Positions 1-12,300 of a stretch of 64,000 nt of DNA are shown in pieces; the stretch's first letter is position 1; every line of letters starts with the position of its first letter. The translations under genes and the position numbers were made by a program. The notes under the pieces were generated by a model. The model did not search any database. It was not told the DNA's origin and was given only the letters and a program-made list of their open reading frames with translations. Source of the DNA: Silene latifolia (taxonomy: Eukaryota > Streptophyta > Magnoliopsida > Caryophyllales > Caryophyllaceae); the NCBI RefSeq assembly GCF_048544455.1, contig NC_133530.1:19273748-19337747 (forward strand), given 5' to 3'.

Positions 1-1347
1 GGTAGCTTGAGGTTTGATGGTAGGTGGTGTGTTCCTAACGATGAGGATTTGAAAAAGACGATCATGACAGAAGCGCATTGCACACCATATTCAGTTCATC
101 CAGGTGGAGACAAGCTATACAAAGATTTGAAGAAAACGTTTTGGTGGCCTGGGATGAAGAAAGAGACAGCTGAGTTTGTGTCCCGTTGTTTGACATGCCA
201 AAGAGTTAATGGGGAACAGAGAAGACCACAAGGTAAGATTCAGTCTTTAGAGGTGCCTGAGTGGAAGTGGGAATCCATTTCCATGGATTTCATTGTGGGT
301 TTGCCGAAGAGTCAACAAGGTAACAACATGATCTGGGTGATAGTGGATCGTCGACCAAGTCACTCACTTTGTTCCAATGAAAGATACATGGACTAAGGCA
401 CAATGGGCTATGGCCTATCGAAAGAACGTGCTTAAGTTACATGGAGTCCCTAAGGACATAGTGTCCGACAGAGATGCGAGGTTTATATCGAGGTTTTGGA
501 AGGAGTTGCAGAATCGTTGGGAACGACTTTGAAGATGAGTACGAGCATTTCATCCTGCGACAGATGGGCAGACTGAGAGAACAATCAAGACTCTTGAGGA
601 TATGTTGCGAGCTTGTGTGATGGATTTTGGTGGTAGCTGGGAGCAGAGGTTGGACTTGATAGAATTTTCTTACAATAACAGCTATCACACTAGTATTGGT
701 ATGGCACCGTTTGAGGCTTTGTATGGGAGGAGATGCGGGAGTCCAACTGTTGGGACGATAGTCTTTGAGGCAGTGGTTTTAGGACCAGAGATGGTGCATG
801 AGATGGTGGAACAGATTAAGATGATCGGGGAACGGATGAGAGCGACCCAGGATCGACGAGAAGAGTTATGCGAGATCTACATCGTCGGGACATAGAGTTT
901 CAGGTTGGGGACAAGGTTCTTCTGAAAGTGTCTCCAATGCGTGGAGTTATGAGGTTTGGGAAGAAAGGCAAGCTAAGTCAGAAGTTTATAGGGCCTTATG
1001 AGATCTTAGAGCGAGTTGGGGAAGTTGCTTATCGTCTGGCATTACCAGCTGCATTAGAAAGAGTGCATAATGTGTTTCATGTATCGCAGCTGCGGAAGTA
1101 TGTGAGTGACCCGTCACATGTGTTGGAGGCAGAGAGCTTAGAGCTGGATGAGTCTTTATCATATCTGGAGGTGCCTAAGCAGATCCTAGACCGAAAGGTT
1201 AGAAAGACCAGGAGTGGTGAGACAGTTTTGCTTAAGATCCTTTGGTCTAACCACGAGACTGAGGAAGCTACATGGGAGGCAGAGGATATCATGAAAGAGC
1301 GTTACCCCTTCCTTTTTGATCAGGTATGTATGGTTACGGGGACGTAA
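1..1347 (+). pseudogene. gypsy pol 3' end: integrase plus chromodomain (frameshifted)
   Basis: This is the C-terminal part of a gag-pol polyprotein; integrase inserts the cDNA copy into host DNA. The first frame has the HHCC zinc finger (histidines near the start, then CLTCQ) and the start of the catalytic core (SMDFIVGLP). Later frames give the core end ([19 protein letters not shown]), the GPYEIL/VGEVAYRL C-terminal module and, at about 1165-1330, a chromodomain (ILDRKV, LLKILWSNHE, EEATWEAE). Chromodomains target insertion to chromatin and define chromoviruses. The frame breaks near 350, 510, 755 and 866, so no full protein is possible. Unlike the copy at 58.3 kb, this one keeps the central integrase stretch (SDRDARF region, about 386-536). 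Stop at 1345-1347. Confidence 0.88.
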
Positions 1348-1529
1348 CCTTGTTTCTTTTAGGGGGGTAGGAGATGATCGCGAGAGTTTTAAAGAGTTTT
1401 ATACACCTTTTATATGTTGTGTCGGTATGTTTGTCGGGATAAGTTGGGTTAGTATCATGCCTTACGGTGTGTTTTGTTTGACCTTCGAGTCGGGAATGTT
1501 TTGGAGTACCTTTGTTTTAGTAGTGGTTT

Positions 1530-1567
1530 GAACTTCGGGGACGAAGTTCCTTTTAAGGAGGGAAGAC
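1530..1567 (+). other. Hairpin plus polypurine tract before the 3' LTR
   Basis: A perfect 8-bp stem with a GGGA loop (GAACTTCGGGGACGAAGTTC, 1530-1549) is followed by a purine-rich tract (AAGGAGGGAAGAC) that ends where the LTR begins. The tract is the expected plus-strand primer for reverse transcription. The hairpin recurs at the same place in every Tekay-like copy here. Confidence 0.75.
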
Positions 1568-2906
1568 TGTAATACTCCGTATTTATATATCTTGGGGTAC
1601 TCTATCGGGTAGCCCTTACTCTGTCGAGTAAGGGCAAGTTGCGAAATAAAACAGTTTCTGACCTGTTGGGTACTCGATCGAGTAGCTGGGGTACTCGATC
1701 GAGTAAGGGGGTACTCGATCGAGTACCTTGGGTACTCGATCGAGTGTCCGGTTTTACGGAGGAGTTTTCTCGGGTTTTGTTAATTACGCGATTAAGGTAT
1801 TTAAACATATTCGTAATTGTTTTAAATCACTTTTTACAAAACCTAAAACCTGTTTAAGAGAGAAAGCAACTAGTCTTCTTCCTAATCGCGTTCTTGACAA
1901 TTCCGGAGTTCGACGGTCGGTTCGTATCGTAGTTCGCGTCGTTGGATTCCCTGCGTCGAGGGTAAGCTTTTAATATAATTTATATAATGTTTTGTTAAGA
2001 TTGATGAAACCCTAATTTAGGAATTGAGGGTTTTTATGAGTAGTATTTGAATGGTAGCATCTATGTGTTGTATGGTAGGAGGAGAATTCGTAGAGGAGCC
2101 GTTTTGATACAAATTTGTAGATACCGTCTGCGTGTTGTGCTTTCCGGGTAGGATTTCCTACTCAGTATTAGTCCCATAATGGGATATTGGTGATGTCTTT
2201 GTAGTTAGTTGTTTGATATGATGATTGTGATTGTGATTGTGATTGTGCTTGGTTGTCTATGGCTCTCGAGATGCGTTTCTCGGTGAGTGGGGTCACTTGC
2301 GGGAGTGACTTCACGCCCTAGTTTCGCCCTTCGTGGAACCCGCCACGGAAGGGGATGTGCACATTAATGGACGGGGTTATCGCTCGTACGATGAGCGGGG
2401 CTTAGGTGGGAACGGTGCGGTCCCCCATGCGTGGTGGGTCCGGTGGACAACAAGATTGAGATGATGGGAGTTGGTGTGTGTGTGTGTGTGTGTGTGTGTG
2501 ACAGTTCAGCTGTCTGTGTATCTTGTTATTGTTGTCTATATTGTTTGTGTGATTAGTACTGACCCCGGTGTTGTTTTGTAAACCTGCGGTGATCCATTCG
2601 GGGATGGTGAGCAGATATTGAACAGGTATAGAGATGAGTACGGGGATAGCTGGGATGGTCACGACATGACGATAGAGTCTTCCGCTGTAGTTTAGCATTT
2701 ATTTACATTTCAGTTGAGAACAGATAGTTTGGAATAATGTATTGTACTTTCAGTTTGGTTTCGAGGATTGTATTTATTCATTAAACTACTTAATAAATGT
2801 TGTTTCTGTTTTGTCTATTTGATTATCATACCTCGGGCGACCGAGATGGTGATGTCCTCATACCTGAGTGGTCCTGGTAAGGCACTTGGAGTATGGGGGT
2901 GTTACA
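1568..2906 (+). repeat. 3' LTR, TGTAATACTCC subfamily (1339 bp)
   Basis: The LTR starts TGTAATAC and ends GTGTTACA, giving imperfect 8-bp terminal inverted repeats with TG...CA ends. It nearly matches the 1338-bp LTR at 59594-60931. Near its start it carries two degenerate and four CTCGATCGAG palindromes (about 1597-1746). A block at about 2270-2450 (CTCGAGATGCG.., TTCGCCCTTCGTGGAACCC..) is shared with the other LTR subfamily at 38325-38515. A (TG)n run lies at 2471-2500. Confidence 0.9.
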
Positions 2907-3662
2907 CTTATATATGAGAGTGCACGTCTTCTATGATTGTTTGTGAGAGTCTTGGTCCTATCGGATACTAGTGGTGAGATGCAAGCCCCTAGTTGCGATA
3001 TGATCGCCGGGATGGATGTTCCCATCCGTTCTTATGGTGAGATGCAAGTCATAAGTATGGATGTGACATTAGTAGCCACGTCCCGTGCTATGTTTGTTAA
3101 GAGGTTTTCAAGTAATGGCTATTGGTTTCCATCAATGTATTTTCTATTCAATTGATCTGTTACTTACCTTCTTCATATGATTCGATGCCTATCTCATTAT
3201 GAATGCAATATGCCTATCTCGTGATGATTATCGTTATATTCCCTTGTTCATTATTATTCAAGTAAGATGTGTGATCAATATGTTTATTTAAGTTCTTGCT
3301 TACATGTATCTTGACATATTGTGGCTGGGAGAACCCTGAGTTACTCCCCACTGACTGTGGCGTTCATGTTTACATGAATGACAGGTTTGTGATGCAGATT
3401 ATGGGGAAGACGTGTGAGCTAGCGAGAACGTTGACCCTTGGACCTTAGTTATAGTTTGCTTAGACTCACCTATCGTTAGACTTGTGTTTATTCGTGGGAT
3501 ATATTTTCCCCAACGCACTTGTTTTAAACTGTAAAACTTAATTATCTTACTTTTCATTGTCGTCTGATAACCTATGGTGGATTTCGCACTTTAAACTTTT
3601 AAAGGTTTTAAAAATATCGAAATTTCCGCTTTAAATTTGATGCCCTATCGAGGGGTGTCACA
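2907..3662 (+). repeat. Remnant of an unrelated gypsy LTR
   Basis: Text such as GAACCCTGAGTTACTCCCC and TGTGGCGTTCATGTTTACAT is of the kind found in plant Tekay/Del LTRs. The segment ends GAGGGGTGTCACA at 3662, a plausible LTR 3' end. Its left side is cut off by the element ending at 2906. No coding sequence is seen. Confidence 0.55.
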
Positions 3663-6419
3663 GGCCGCTTTACCAGCTCCGTGGAACCTTCTGTGACATT
3701 CCCAGAGGATTTTCTTCCGGGACCCTGTAATCCCAAAAACCGTGTATTAATAATACTTCAATTTGAGCCGTCCGGGAAGTCCTACCGAACCCCGGTTCTT
3801 ATTCTCCCGATTTTCCAACCACGTATCCTAGGTCATTTCACAAGTTAACCTATTCGATTTCAGGACAAAATAACGAGTATTAATCAATTTTTCACGATAA
3901 ACCGAGGTTCGACGAATGCTGGTTGATCGCATATCGGCACCTCCAAATGTCCTCGGTTGATCCTCAAATTTTGTGTGGCCGCTTTACCTGATCCGTGGAA
4001 CCTTCTGTGTCATTTCAGGAGGATTTTGTTCCGGGACCCGATAATTCCGAAAACCATGTACTACTATACTTCTAAAGAGCCGTTCGGGAAGTCCTACCGG
4101 ACCCCGGTTCTTATTCTCCCGATTTTCCAGCCACGTATCCTAGGTCATTTTACGAGTTTACCTAATCAATTTCAGGTCAAAATAACGAGTATTAATCCCT
4201 TTTTCACGATTATCTGAGTCGAGAAATGTTGGTTTATCGAATACTAACACCCCAAATGTCCTCCTTTGCTTCTCAAATTTTGTGTGTCCGCTTTACCTGA
4301 TCCCAGGAACCTTCTATGTGATTTCCTGAGGATTTTGTTCCGGGACCCTGTAATCCCGAAAACCGTGTATTATACACTTCAATTTGAGCCGTTCGGGAAG
4401 TCGTACCGGACCTTTTCTCTTTCTCCTAATTTTCCAACCACGTGACCTAGGTCATTTCACGAGTTACCCTATTCGATTTCAGGCCAAAATAACGAGTGTT
4501 AATCCATTTTTCACGATTAACCGAGTGGTGAGCCGAAGTCGTGTGCTCCCAAAAATAAGTAATAAAGTCCTATTACCTTAACTATATAGTAGAGGTAAGT
4601 CGGGTATCGAATCCACAGGGAAGGCAATGTATTTAATGTGTAAAAATTAAGTAAAGAGTACAAGTAACAATGATAGGGGGGGTTTTGTTGATTGAATAAG
4701 CTAATGACTAATAAGACAAAGTAATAAAGATGATTAATTCAGCTGATTAAAGGTCTTGGGTCAACAAACATCCACTATCAACAAACTAATTGGTCTTCGA
4801 TTGTCTTTAACTCAATTACTCTCAAGCACTTTATTGTGGAAATACAAGTTTCCTTCTTCCTCTTAAATATAGTCAACTAGCTCGAAACGCGATATTAGAA
4901 GACCCTAATTATTGAACAATCTAATCCACGCGTCTAGATTTAATCCAACAATAGCATTAACAATCAAAGGAAGCGATAAAGATAACGATATTTAACACAC
5001 GTGGTTAACGATTCGAATTATATGTTTAGTCTGTACTTCGTCCTAATAACGATGAAACGCATACAAATTATCAGGGTAAAGTTTGCTACTTTAATCTAGA
5101 TTAATTTAACAATTACAGATTCAATTTCTAAACTTGTAATAGATTAATGTAAACAATTACCAATTGATCAGATTAGCAAGAGAAACAATAATCATAAAAT
5201 ACGAACAAGAGACATAAACAATACTTGAGAAATAAAGAAAGAAAGAACAATCTCACAATTTAATTAATCGATAGCTTCAATTGTTGATCCAAGAAAGGAG
5301 GATTAGTTCCTCATAATTTTCTAATCAAAAGATGAATTAGGGTTCTTGAGTATTGTCTAATGATAGTAATGATAATGATAGAAAACAATAATAATAAGTC
5401 TTATGTATATTAATTTCCTAAAACAAAGCAACGAAATTAGGTAAAATCACGTCTTCAGCCATGGCGACCCGCCACCATTGACAGGCGTCCCGCTAGGCGG
5501 CTAGCCACCCTAGCCTGGCTACTGTGCTTCTTCTTAATCACATTTTGACCTCCTATGGCGGCTCGCCTGGGTTGCCTGGCTACCCACCTGTGACGCTTGC
5601 TTGGCTTGTTAGGCTAGTCTCTTTCACTGCTTGTATCTTTTTCTTCTTGTCAAAACAAGCCTCTAGCTTTCAACTCGGGTCTCCGACTTCATCAACTTCC
5701 AAGCTCCAAACTCGGTTCCTACCTTGATCATCCATACTCGGATAACTCGGTACAATTACACAAAATATGCACGAAACAAGTGCTAAACTTGAACACACAC
5801 TATGCCGCAGAAAATAACACATTTAGCTCCTCCAAAATCACTGAATCAACCATCTTATAATATACAAAACCCGTCTTATCACCGAGGTTCGACAAATGAT
5901 GGTTTATCGCATACCGACACCCCAAATGTCCTTCGTTGCTTCTCAAATTTTGTATGACTGCTTTACCTGATCTGAGGAACCTTATGTGTGATTTCTGGAG
6001 GATTTTGTTTTGGGACCCGTAATCCCGGAAACTGTGTATTTATAAACATCAATTTGAGTCGTTCGGGAAGTCGTACTGGACCCCGTTTTTTTCTCCCGAT
6101 TTTCCAACTACGTGTCCTAGGTTATTTCAGGAGTTAAACAATTCGATTTGAGGACAAAATAACGAGTATTAATCCTTGTTTTCATGATTATCCGGGGTTC
6201 GAGGAATGCTGGTTTATCACATACTGGCACCCCCAAATTTCCGCTCTTAAATTTTCAGTGGCTGCTTTACCTGGTCCGAGGAACCTTCTGTGTGATTTCC
6301 GGAGGATTTTGTTCCGAGATCCTGTAATCCCGAAAATCGAGAACTACTACATTTCAATTTGAGCCGTTCGGAAGATCGTGTCGGACCCTGTTTGATTTTC
6401 TCCTGATTTTTCTACCACG
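3663..6419 (+). repeat. Tandem array of ~305-314 bp units, interrupted by a solo LTR
   Basis: Units start with a GGCCGCTTTACC-like motif at about 3663, 3977, 4286, 5956 and 6260, giving spacings of 314, 309 and 304 bp across uninterrupted stretches. Each unit carries GGAACCTTCTGTG, GAGGATTTTGTTCCGGGACCC and GAGCCGTTCGGGAAG blocks. The insert at 4526-5881 splits the third unit. There is no convincing coding capacity. It may be a small satellite block or amplified transposon sequence. Confidence 0.8.
4526..5881 (-). mobile_element. Solo LTR (1356 bp) with TSD CCGAG
   Basis: The insert begins TGGTGAGCC and ends CTTATCA, so it has TG...CA ends. It is flanked by the 5-bp direct repeat CCGAG at 4521-4525 and 5882-5886. 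Removing it rejoins a tandem-repeat unit that is intact elsewhere in the array. The minus orientation is inferred from the TGATAAG start. No internal region is present, so it is read as a solo LTR left by LTR-LTR recombination. Confidence 0.8.
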
Positions 6420-6496
6420 TTAAAAAAACTAAAATGTGGAATAACATGAAAAACTTTATAAAACTCAGAAAAAATCCACATTAATCCAGTTATATA

Positions 6497-6692
6497 CTCC
6501 CTCATATTCTATATTTTCTTCCCTTTTCATTTTTACACAAGAAATAACAAGCTGAATTTGGACCATACAAAACTCACTACCCCATATGTCATTGAATTTG
6601 GACCACAAAAATCATCCCAAAAAAGGAAATAGGAAAGATAACCCGAATAACCGAATAAGGAAATATGAAAGAAAATATAGAATAGAAGGGAG
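6497..6692. mobile_element. Stowaway-like MITE (196 bp) upstream of polyubiquitin
   Basis: Terminal inverted repeats of about 27 bp, starting CTCCCT and containing TATTCTATATTTTCTT, are flanked by TA dinucleotides. Length, TA target and CTCCCT ends fit Tc1/Mariner (Stowaway) MITEs. It ends about 330 bp upstream of the polyubiquitin TATA box. Confidence 0.8.
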
Positions 6693-7020
6693 TATTAAAT
6701 TTGATATAGTCTAATGTATCATTCTTTTGTCCTATCTAACATCATGCATTGATATTGATCCGTTTTATACTTAAGACCAAACATAACTGTTGTAGAGGAG
6801 ACTATAAAGATCCAACTAACTCTTCTAATATTCTTATCTTTCAGAAAAGTTGTTGAGTTGGTCACAAGCAAAGATCTAGAAGTTTCAAGTTTTCAACAAC
6901 CTTTCATGAATCTACCCTTTCTTCATGCCAAGTTCATGAAAATAATCTTTCTATTTTTTTCCTTTAAAAAAGTCCTAATAATTTGGAAAAAAGATTACTT
7001 ATCAAGTCCGCAAACAAACC

Positions 7021-7029
7021 TTATAAATA
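7021..7029 (+). promoter_or_regulatory. TATA box of the polyubiquitin gene
   Basis: TTATAAATA lies about 120 bp before the leader-intron donor, so transcription would start near 7050. The region 7050-7147 is then a pyrimidine- and A-rich 5'-UTR exon. Confidence 0.7.
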
Positions 7030-7147
7030 CCAACCCATCACCTTAGGATTTCTTCATCTCTCAATTTATAATCAATTACGAAATCCCCAAATCAATCTTA
7101 ACATCTCAATTCTTCTTCGATTATCAAATCATCAATCTCATCTCAAG

Positions 7148-7639
7148 GTATAATCTTCTTTTCCTTTTTCTTTCAATTAGTTAACTTAATTCTATGATCG
7201 CTGATTGTTCTCGTTCTTCATTTAATTTCATATAGTTCTAAATCTAGTTCAATTATTGTTTTTGAATTGAATTTGTGTTCGCGATCTTTTTTTGTTAGGG
7301 TTCATACGCTGTTGTTTGCGTAGGCACAATTTTGTTGATTTATTATCTTTAATTTATCGGCGATTAACCTAATTAATTGACTAGAATTGAAATTGTAGCT
7401 GTTTTGTTTATGTTTTAATCGATTATTTTCTTAGTATTAATGATTAATGATTTTCGATGATTAATTGTTGATAAACTTGATGAGGTTTTACTGTTTGTTA
7501 AATTGATTAAACATGATGATTGAGTTTATCAATTTTATGTTTAATGTACAAGTTGTGTTTATATGATTGTGCGGTAATTCTTCTCAATTGAAGATTTTGT
7601 GTGTTCCGAAGTCTAATTGGAGATTTTAATTATGTGTAG
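7148..7639 (+). other. 5'-UTR leader intron of polyubiquitin (492 bp)
   Basis: The donor is CAAG|GTATAATC and the acceptor TGTGTAG|ATG, so the intron ends directly before the start codon. The sequence is T-rich throughout. Leader introns in this position are standard in plant polyubiquitin genes and usually enhance expression (established knowledge). Confidence 0.88.
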
Positions 7640-8329
<690 letters not shown>

Positions 8330-8442
8330 GCCGATCTTTATTTGACTATGTTGGTGTTTGAACTTTGAACTAGTTCCCTTTTCATTGTATGAGGATAACT
8401 TTCCTTGTTGTTTGGTGCTGATGAACTCGTACATTCAACTTG

Positions 8443-8448
8443 AATAAA
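8443..8448 (+). terminator. Polyadenylation signal of polyubiquitin
   Basis: AATAAA lies about 115 bp after the stop codon in a T-rich 3' UTR. The transcript probably ends between 8460 and 8490. Confidence 0.6.
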
Positions 8449-8499
8449 AGTCCTATTTGTGTCTAATTTTGTGTTGTGGCTTTCCATTAAAGTCCCTTG

Positions 8500-8765
8500 A
8501 CTAATGAAAGCCGCCTTAGTCTGTGCGTAGAAGGCAATTATCGTCGAAGACATGACTTCCTCAATTATCGTCTAATAAAAGCCGAGTACGTCAGTGCGTA
8601 GAAGGCAATTATCGTCGAAGACATGATTTCAAAGTGTAGAAGTCAATTATCGTCGAAAAGTCGAGATAAGTAAATCTCGTCTCCCTTGTTACCAAGGATT
8701 ACACATTATTAGGATCAAGATGAGTAAATCTCTCCCTTCCCAAGGATTAAACATTATTAGGATTT
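8500..8765 (+). repeat. Local short repeats downstream of polyubiquitin
   Basis: GTGCGTAGAAGGCAATTATC with TCGAAGACATGA occurs twice (about 8521-8555 and 8594-8628), and a third degenerate copy follows. Next comes a diverged pair of GATNAGTAAATCTC...CCCAAGGATTA...CATTATTAGGAT units. This looks like small-scale tandem duplication. The remaining spacer to 9309 holds the DEK 3' UTR and nothing else recognised. Confidence 0.6.
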
Positions 8766-9309
8766 AGGATGGATCCGGCATTCTTTTGCTCCCACCTCTT
8801 TGATTTTTATTTCCTCAATTGGACCATAATTCAAAAAAAAAACATCTAGACTTAATAAAATACCGCTTTACGGCGGATATCAACTCATCAAGTGGTGGTA
8901 TAGTGTCAAATTAACACTATAAACATCACTGTTTTACGAACTTGACTGGCTTCACCAAGAAATGATAAACCAGAATAGTGCGCGCGAGTTGTGCATAGTT
9001 GCATGGCGCAGAAATGGTTTGTTGATATTCAGGAAGCTTGAAATGTAAAACCTACATATTCATAAACGAGTATACATCATAACCGTATCTTGTGCCATCA
9101 AAAGCCTAGTTTGCTTACCAGCAGGCAGCAACAAATATCAACAAATTACAGCTAATAGTACAGACAAACTGATCATCATGAGGCACAACTAGAAGTTAAC
9201 AATTATCTATTTCTAATTTCCCCGTCGAAACCCGGGGGAAGGGGGAGAAAAGAGGCACTATCTGGTAATTACATCTATTACACAATTCTGCCCTCCCCCT
9301 TATTATACT

Positions 9310-12300
9310 TCAGGTTTTGACCTTTTTAGCTGGGGGATGTGCTTCATCTTTTTCAGCATCCTCGTCATCTCCCTCTTCATCATCAGCTTCATCGGCTAAT
9401 TTTGTGAGTTCATCTTGTATCATAAGTTTGATTGATTGCTTTCTTGATGTAAGATCCGTACTGAATTGAGTGGCTGCCGGAATGAAGAAATTTCTGTTAG
9501 TAAAACAGTCTATACAAGAATGCTTCTTGAGCAGCTCCTAAAATGAAATGTTCGGCCACTTCTGTCTCAAATTGATAAAAGAGGTGAGTGTTGATCACTT
9601 TAAAACTCAAGGGGATTCTCCTTTTGCCAACTCATTTTAGTATAAAATCCCCTAGGAGGAGGTGGCCAGACCCGTGTAAGTATGATTGAACAATGTATGT
9701 TCAGCTCATGGTCTTAAATCTCAGTCAAATCTCAGTCAGAGAGTTGATCATGAAAAGGTCATGGTAACCTTCGAAACCTTGATATCTCAGTCATGGTGCA
9801 GCCTAATCTAGGTCATAATAAATGTGGCTCAAACTGCCGAAAAAGATAGTCAAGGTAATCTTCAAACATTGATATCTTTGTCATGGTAGTGTCGTGAAAC
9901 CTTGTAACCCATATTCAATATTAAGATAAGTGCAGAAGATGTCATCTCATGCCATGCAGGCAGTTGTACTATAATAATAAAATGTGCCATATCTAGTAGG
10001 TCAAACGAGGACAACGGTCAACAGAAGGGGACATACCAAGCTGCTTCAGAATATCCGTGAATGTTGCCTGTAGACATTTCCAGATGAAAAGCATATTAGA
10101 GGAAGCTAAAATGTAACAATCCGCTATCCACAGCATGTAAACATTATCCACATTCATATTTTGATCCCAGTGGTCTAGACTCTAGAGATTAATTTCATGC
10201 AGCAATATATGTATTTCAATCTCAACATTCAGCACAATGGCTTAATCACAAGGGAGGTGAAGGTGGTAAACTTTTTCAAAGAGCTGCAACTTAGTATAAT
10301 CATCATGGTTGAACATCAGTATATGTATGGTATACAACAAGAGATGGACTCACTATAAATAAATACAACTATACAAGTCTTGTTCTTAAATAGAATGCTC
10401 AAGCAAGGATGTTTTGGAACTCACCGTGTTGAAGTCAACTTCTTTAAGAATGTCGCAAATTGCATTCTTTAGTTCATCATCACTCGGCTTCAATTTCTCT
10501 TCTTTGGATTTCCCTTTTCCTGTTGCAGCTTTGTTGCCTTCAGAGACAAAGACAGATGCACACAGTAAACTTCTCTTCTAACTTCTAGGGTAAAAATTTT
10601 CATGTATTAACACCTACATAATTATATATTTCTGGTTCTGAAAATGACTTCTCACAAGCAGCTATTTCTAAAGGTTATGGGGCATATTGCTAAGACACTT
10701 GAAAGAAGAGAGAAAATCTCAAGCATCAACCTAGGACCACAGGATTGGCACAACTCTCAATGAATCGTGAACCAGTTAGAGCACATTCGTATCAATGTAC
10801 TATGGTGTTTACTTGGAATCTATAAATCATATATGGAGTAATCTATAAATGGTGTTGTATCAACCAGTGTGAATCTCTCCAGACACATTTGCATGAAACC
10901 GGTGATCAATAGAATCTTCTAAATGGTGCTTGAGAAAGCATTCAATATATGTTGCTCAAGCTCAGAAAGTTTACCAGACTTTTCCTTCGTACTTGACTTC
11001 TTTGAAGCTGAGGACTTCTCCTTTTTAGGTTCTTCATTTTTCTTCTCCTTCTTAGGCTCTTCATTTTTTTTCTCCTTCTTAGGCTCTTCATTCTTTTTCT
11101 CCTTTTTTGGCTCCTCAGTCTTCTTTTTCCTTGAAAACACCTTAGGAGTTGTGTCATCGCCATCACTGGTCATTGAACGGCTAGCAGATGATTTTCTGGA
11201 GGTCCCTTTTGGGGTTGATCTAGGTTTCTTAGGAGTGATGACTTCTTTATTGGTAGCTTTACCAGAAGATGCAATACTAGGAGTCTTTTTCTTAGTTTCT
11301 TTCTTTGATTTCCCTGCACTCACTTTCCCTTTTTCAGTTTTTTCTTCAGAATCGTCAATTTTCTCTTCACTCTCAGAATGCTCAGAATTCTCATCCTCTG
11401 ATCTTTCAGCGGTCCCATTCTCTTTCTCCTCATGCTCACTTCCATCCTCTTCCTCAGACTCATCATCAGCCAATTGTTCAGCCACTTTCTCTTTTCTCTG
11501 CAATCATGCAATTCAATTAAAAAACCAATTAATAATGGACAGCAACCATATTGGCAAAACTTGTCAGGCTCACAAAGCAAAATGCATAATTTTATTCACT
11601 GTAACAGTAAGTAATGACCCAAATGCTTCTTGAATAAATTGAATACTTAAAGGCCACACTCCTAATGAAAAACTGAAAAGTCAACCCTCAGCAGGGATAA
11701 CGTGTTCCCCTTTGGCTCGAGGCCGTGGTTAAGGGGCGCCAGCATAGGAGGATAATTTAATTTCTGATGGGAAGAGGTCATAATTCTGCTTTTCCCTTTG
11801 TAACCTTTACATGGTTATATCTACTAAGGTATCAAGGTGCTCTAGAAGAAGAAATAAGCAGTAAACAGTACTATAATCTACTACTGAGTCTACATTTACT
11901 GTACAAGTGAATGGTCAAAATTTTAAGTAACTATGAAATAAATGTTCCCCAAATCGACTAGACGTGTGCCTTGTGTCATCACTTCACACCTTTTCAAATG
12001 CTACGCCTATTTTTATTTTAAAGGGATCAGGAAGTACAACAGGCGTAGGATGAAAGAGAGAACCTTGCTAGAGCCTTTGGGCGTAGCCGAAGTAGATCCT
12101 GATTTTGTGGCAGGCCTCTTGCGCTTTCTGCCCTGAAAAAGAGTGATGCCAAATGTCAACACAGCTTTTAACAAAGTAACATAAATTTTGTAAGCAGACA
12201 AAAGCAAATGTACATCTGTCAGCTTTGACTCTATGAGACAAACCTGATCTTGCTCAGCAAGTAAAACAGTAGTTGTAGCATGAGGAGCCACCAAAAAATC

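Larger units (their letters stand above)
1..2906 (+). mobile_element. 3' part of a Tekay/Del-like Ty3/gypsy chromovirus
   Basis: Integrase and chromodomain coding sequence is followed by a hairpin, a polypurine tract and a complete 3' LTR. The rest of the element lies left of the window. It is closely similar to 58130-60931, so both belong to one subfamily, whose LTR begins TGTAATACTCC. The right flank is an older LTR remnant, so this copy inserted into another LTR. No TSD can be checked because the 5' end is missing. Confidence 0.9.

Noticed and set aside
5524..5727. 67-codon frame within the solo LTR at 4526-5881
   Set aside because: Short, no resemblance to known proteins, and inside an LTR.
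10919..10974. End of DEK at the in-frame stop at 10919
   Set aside because: A GT donor at 10974 joins in frame to exon 10537-10425, which starts the conserved C-terminal DEK domain. The stop is intronic read-through.
10923..11633. 236-codon Ser/Phe-rich plus-strand frame
   Set aside because: Antisense shadow of the acidic DEK exon at 10975-11497, running on into introns.
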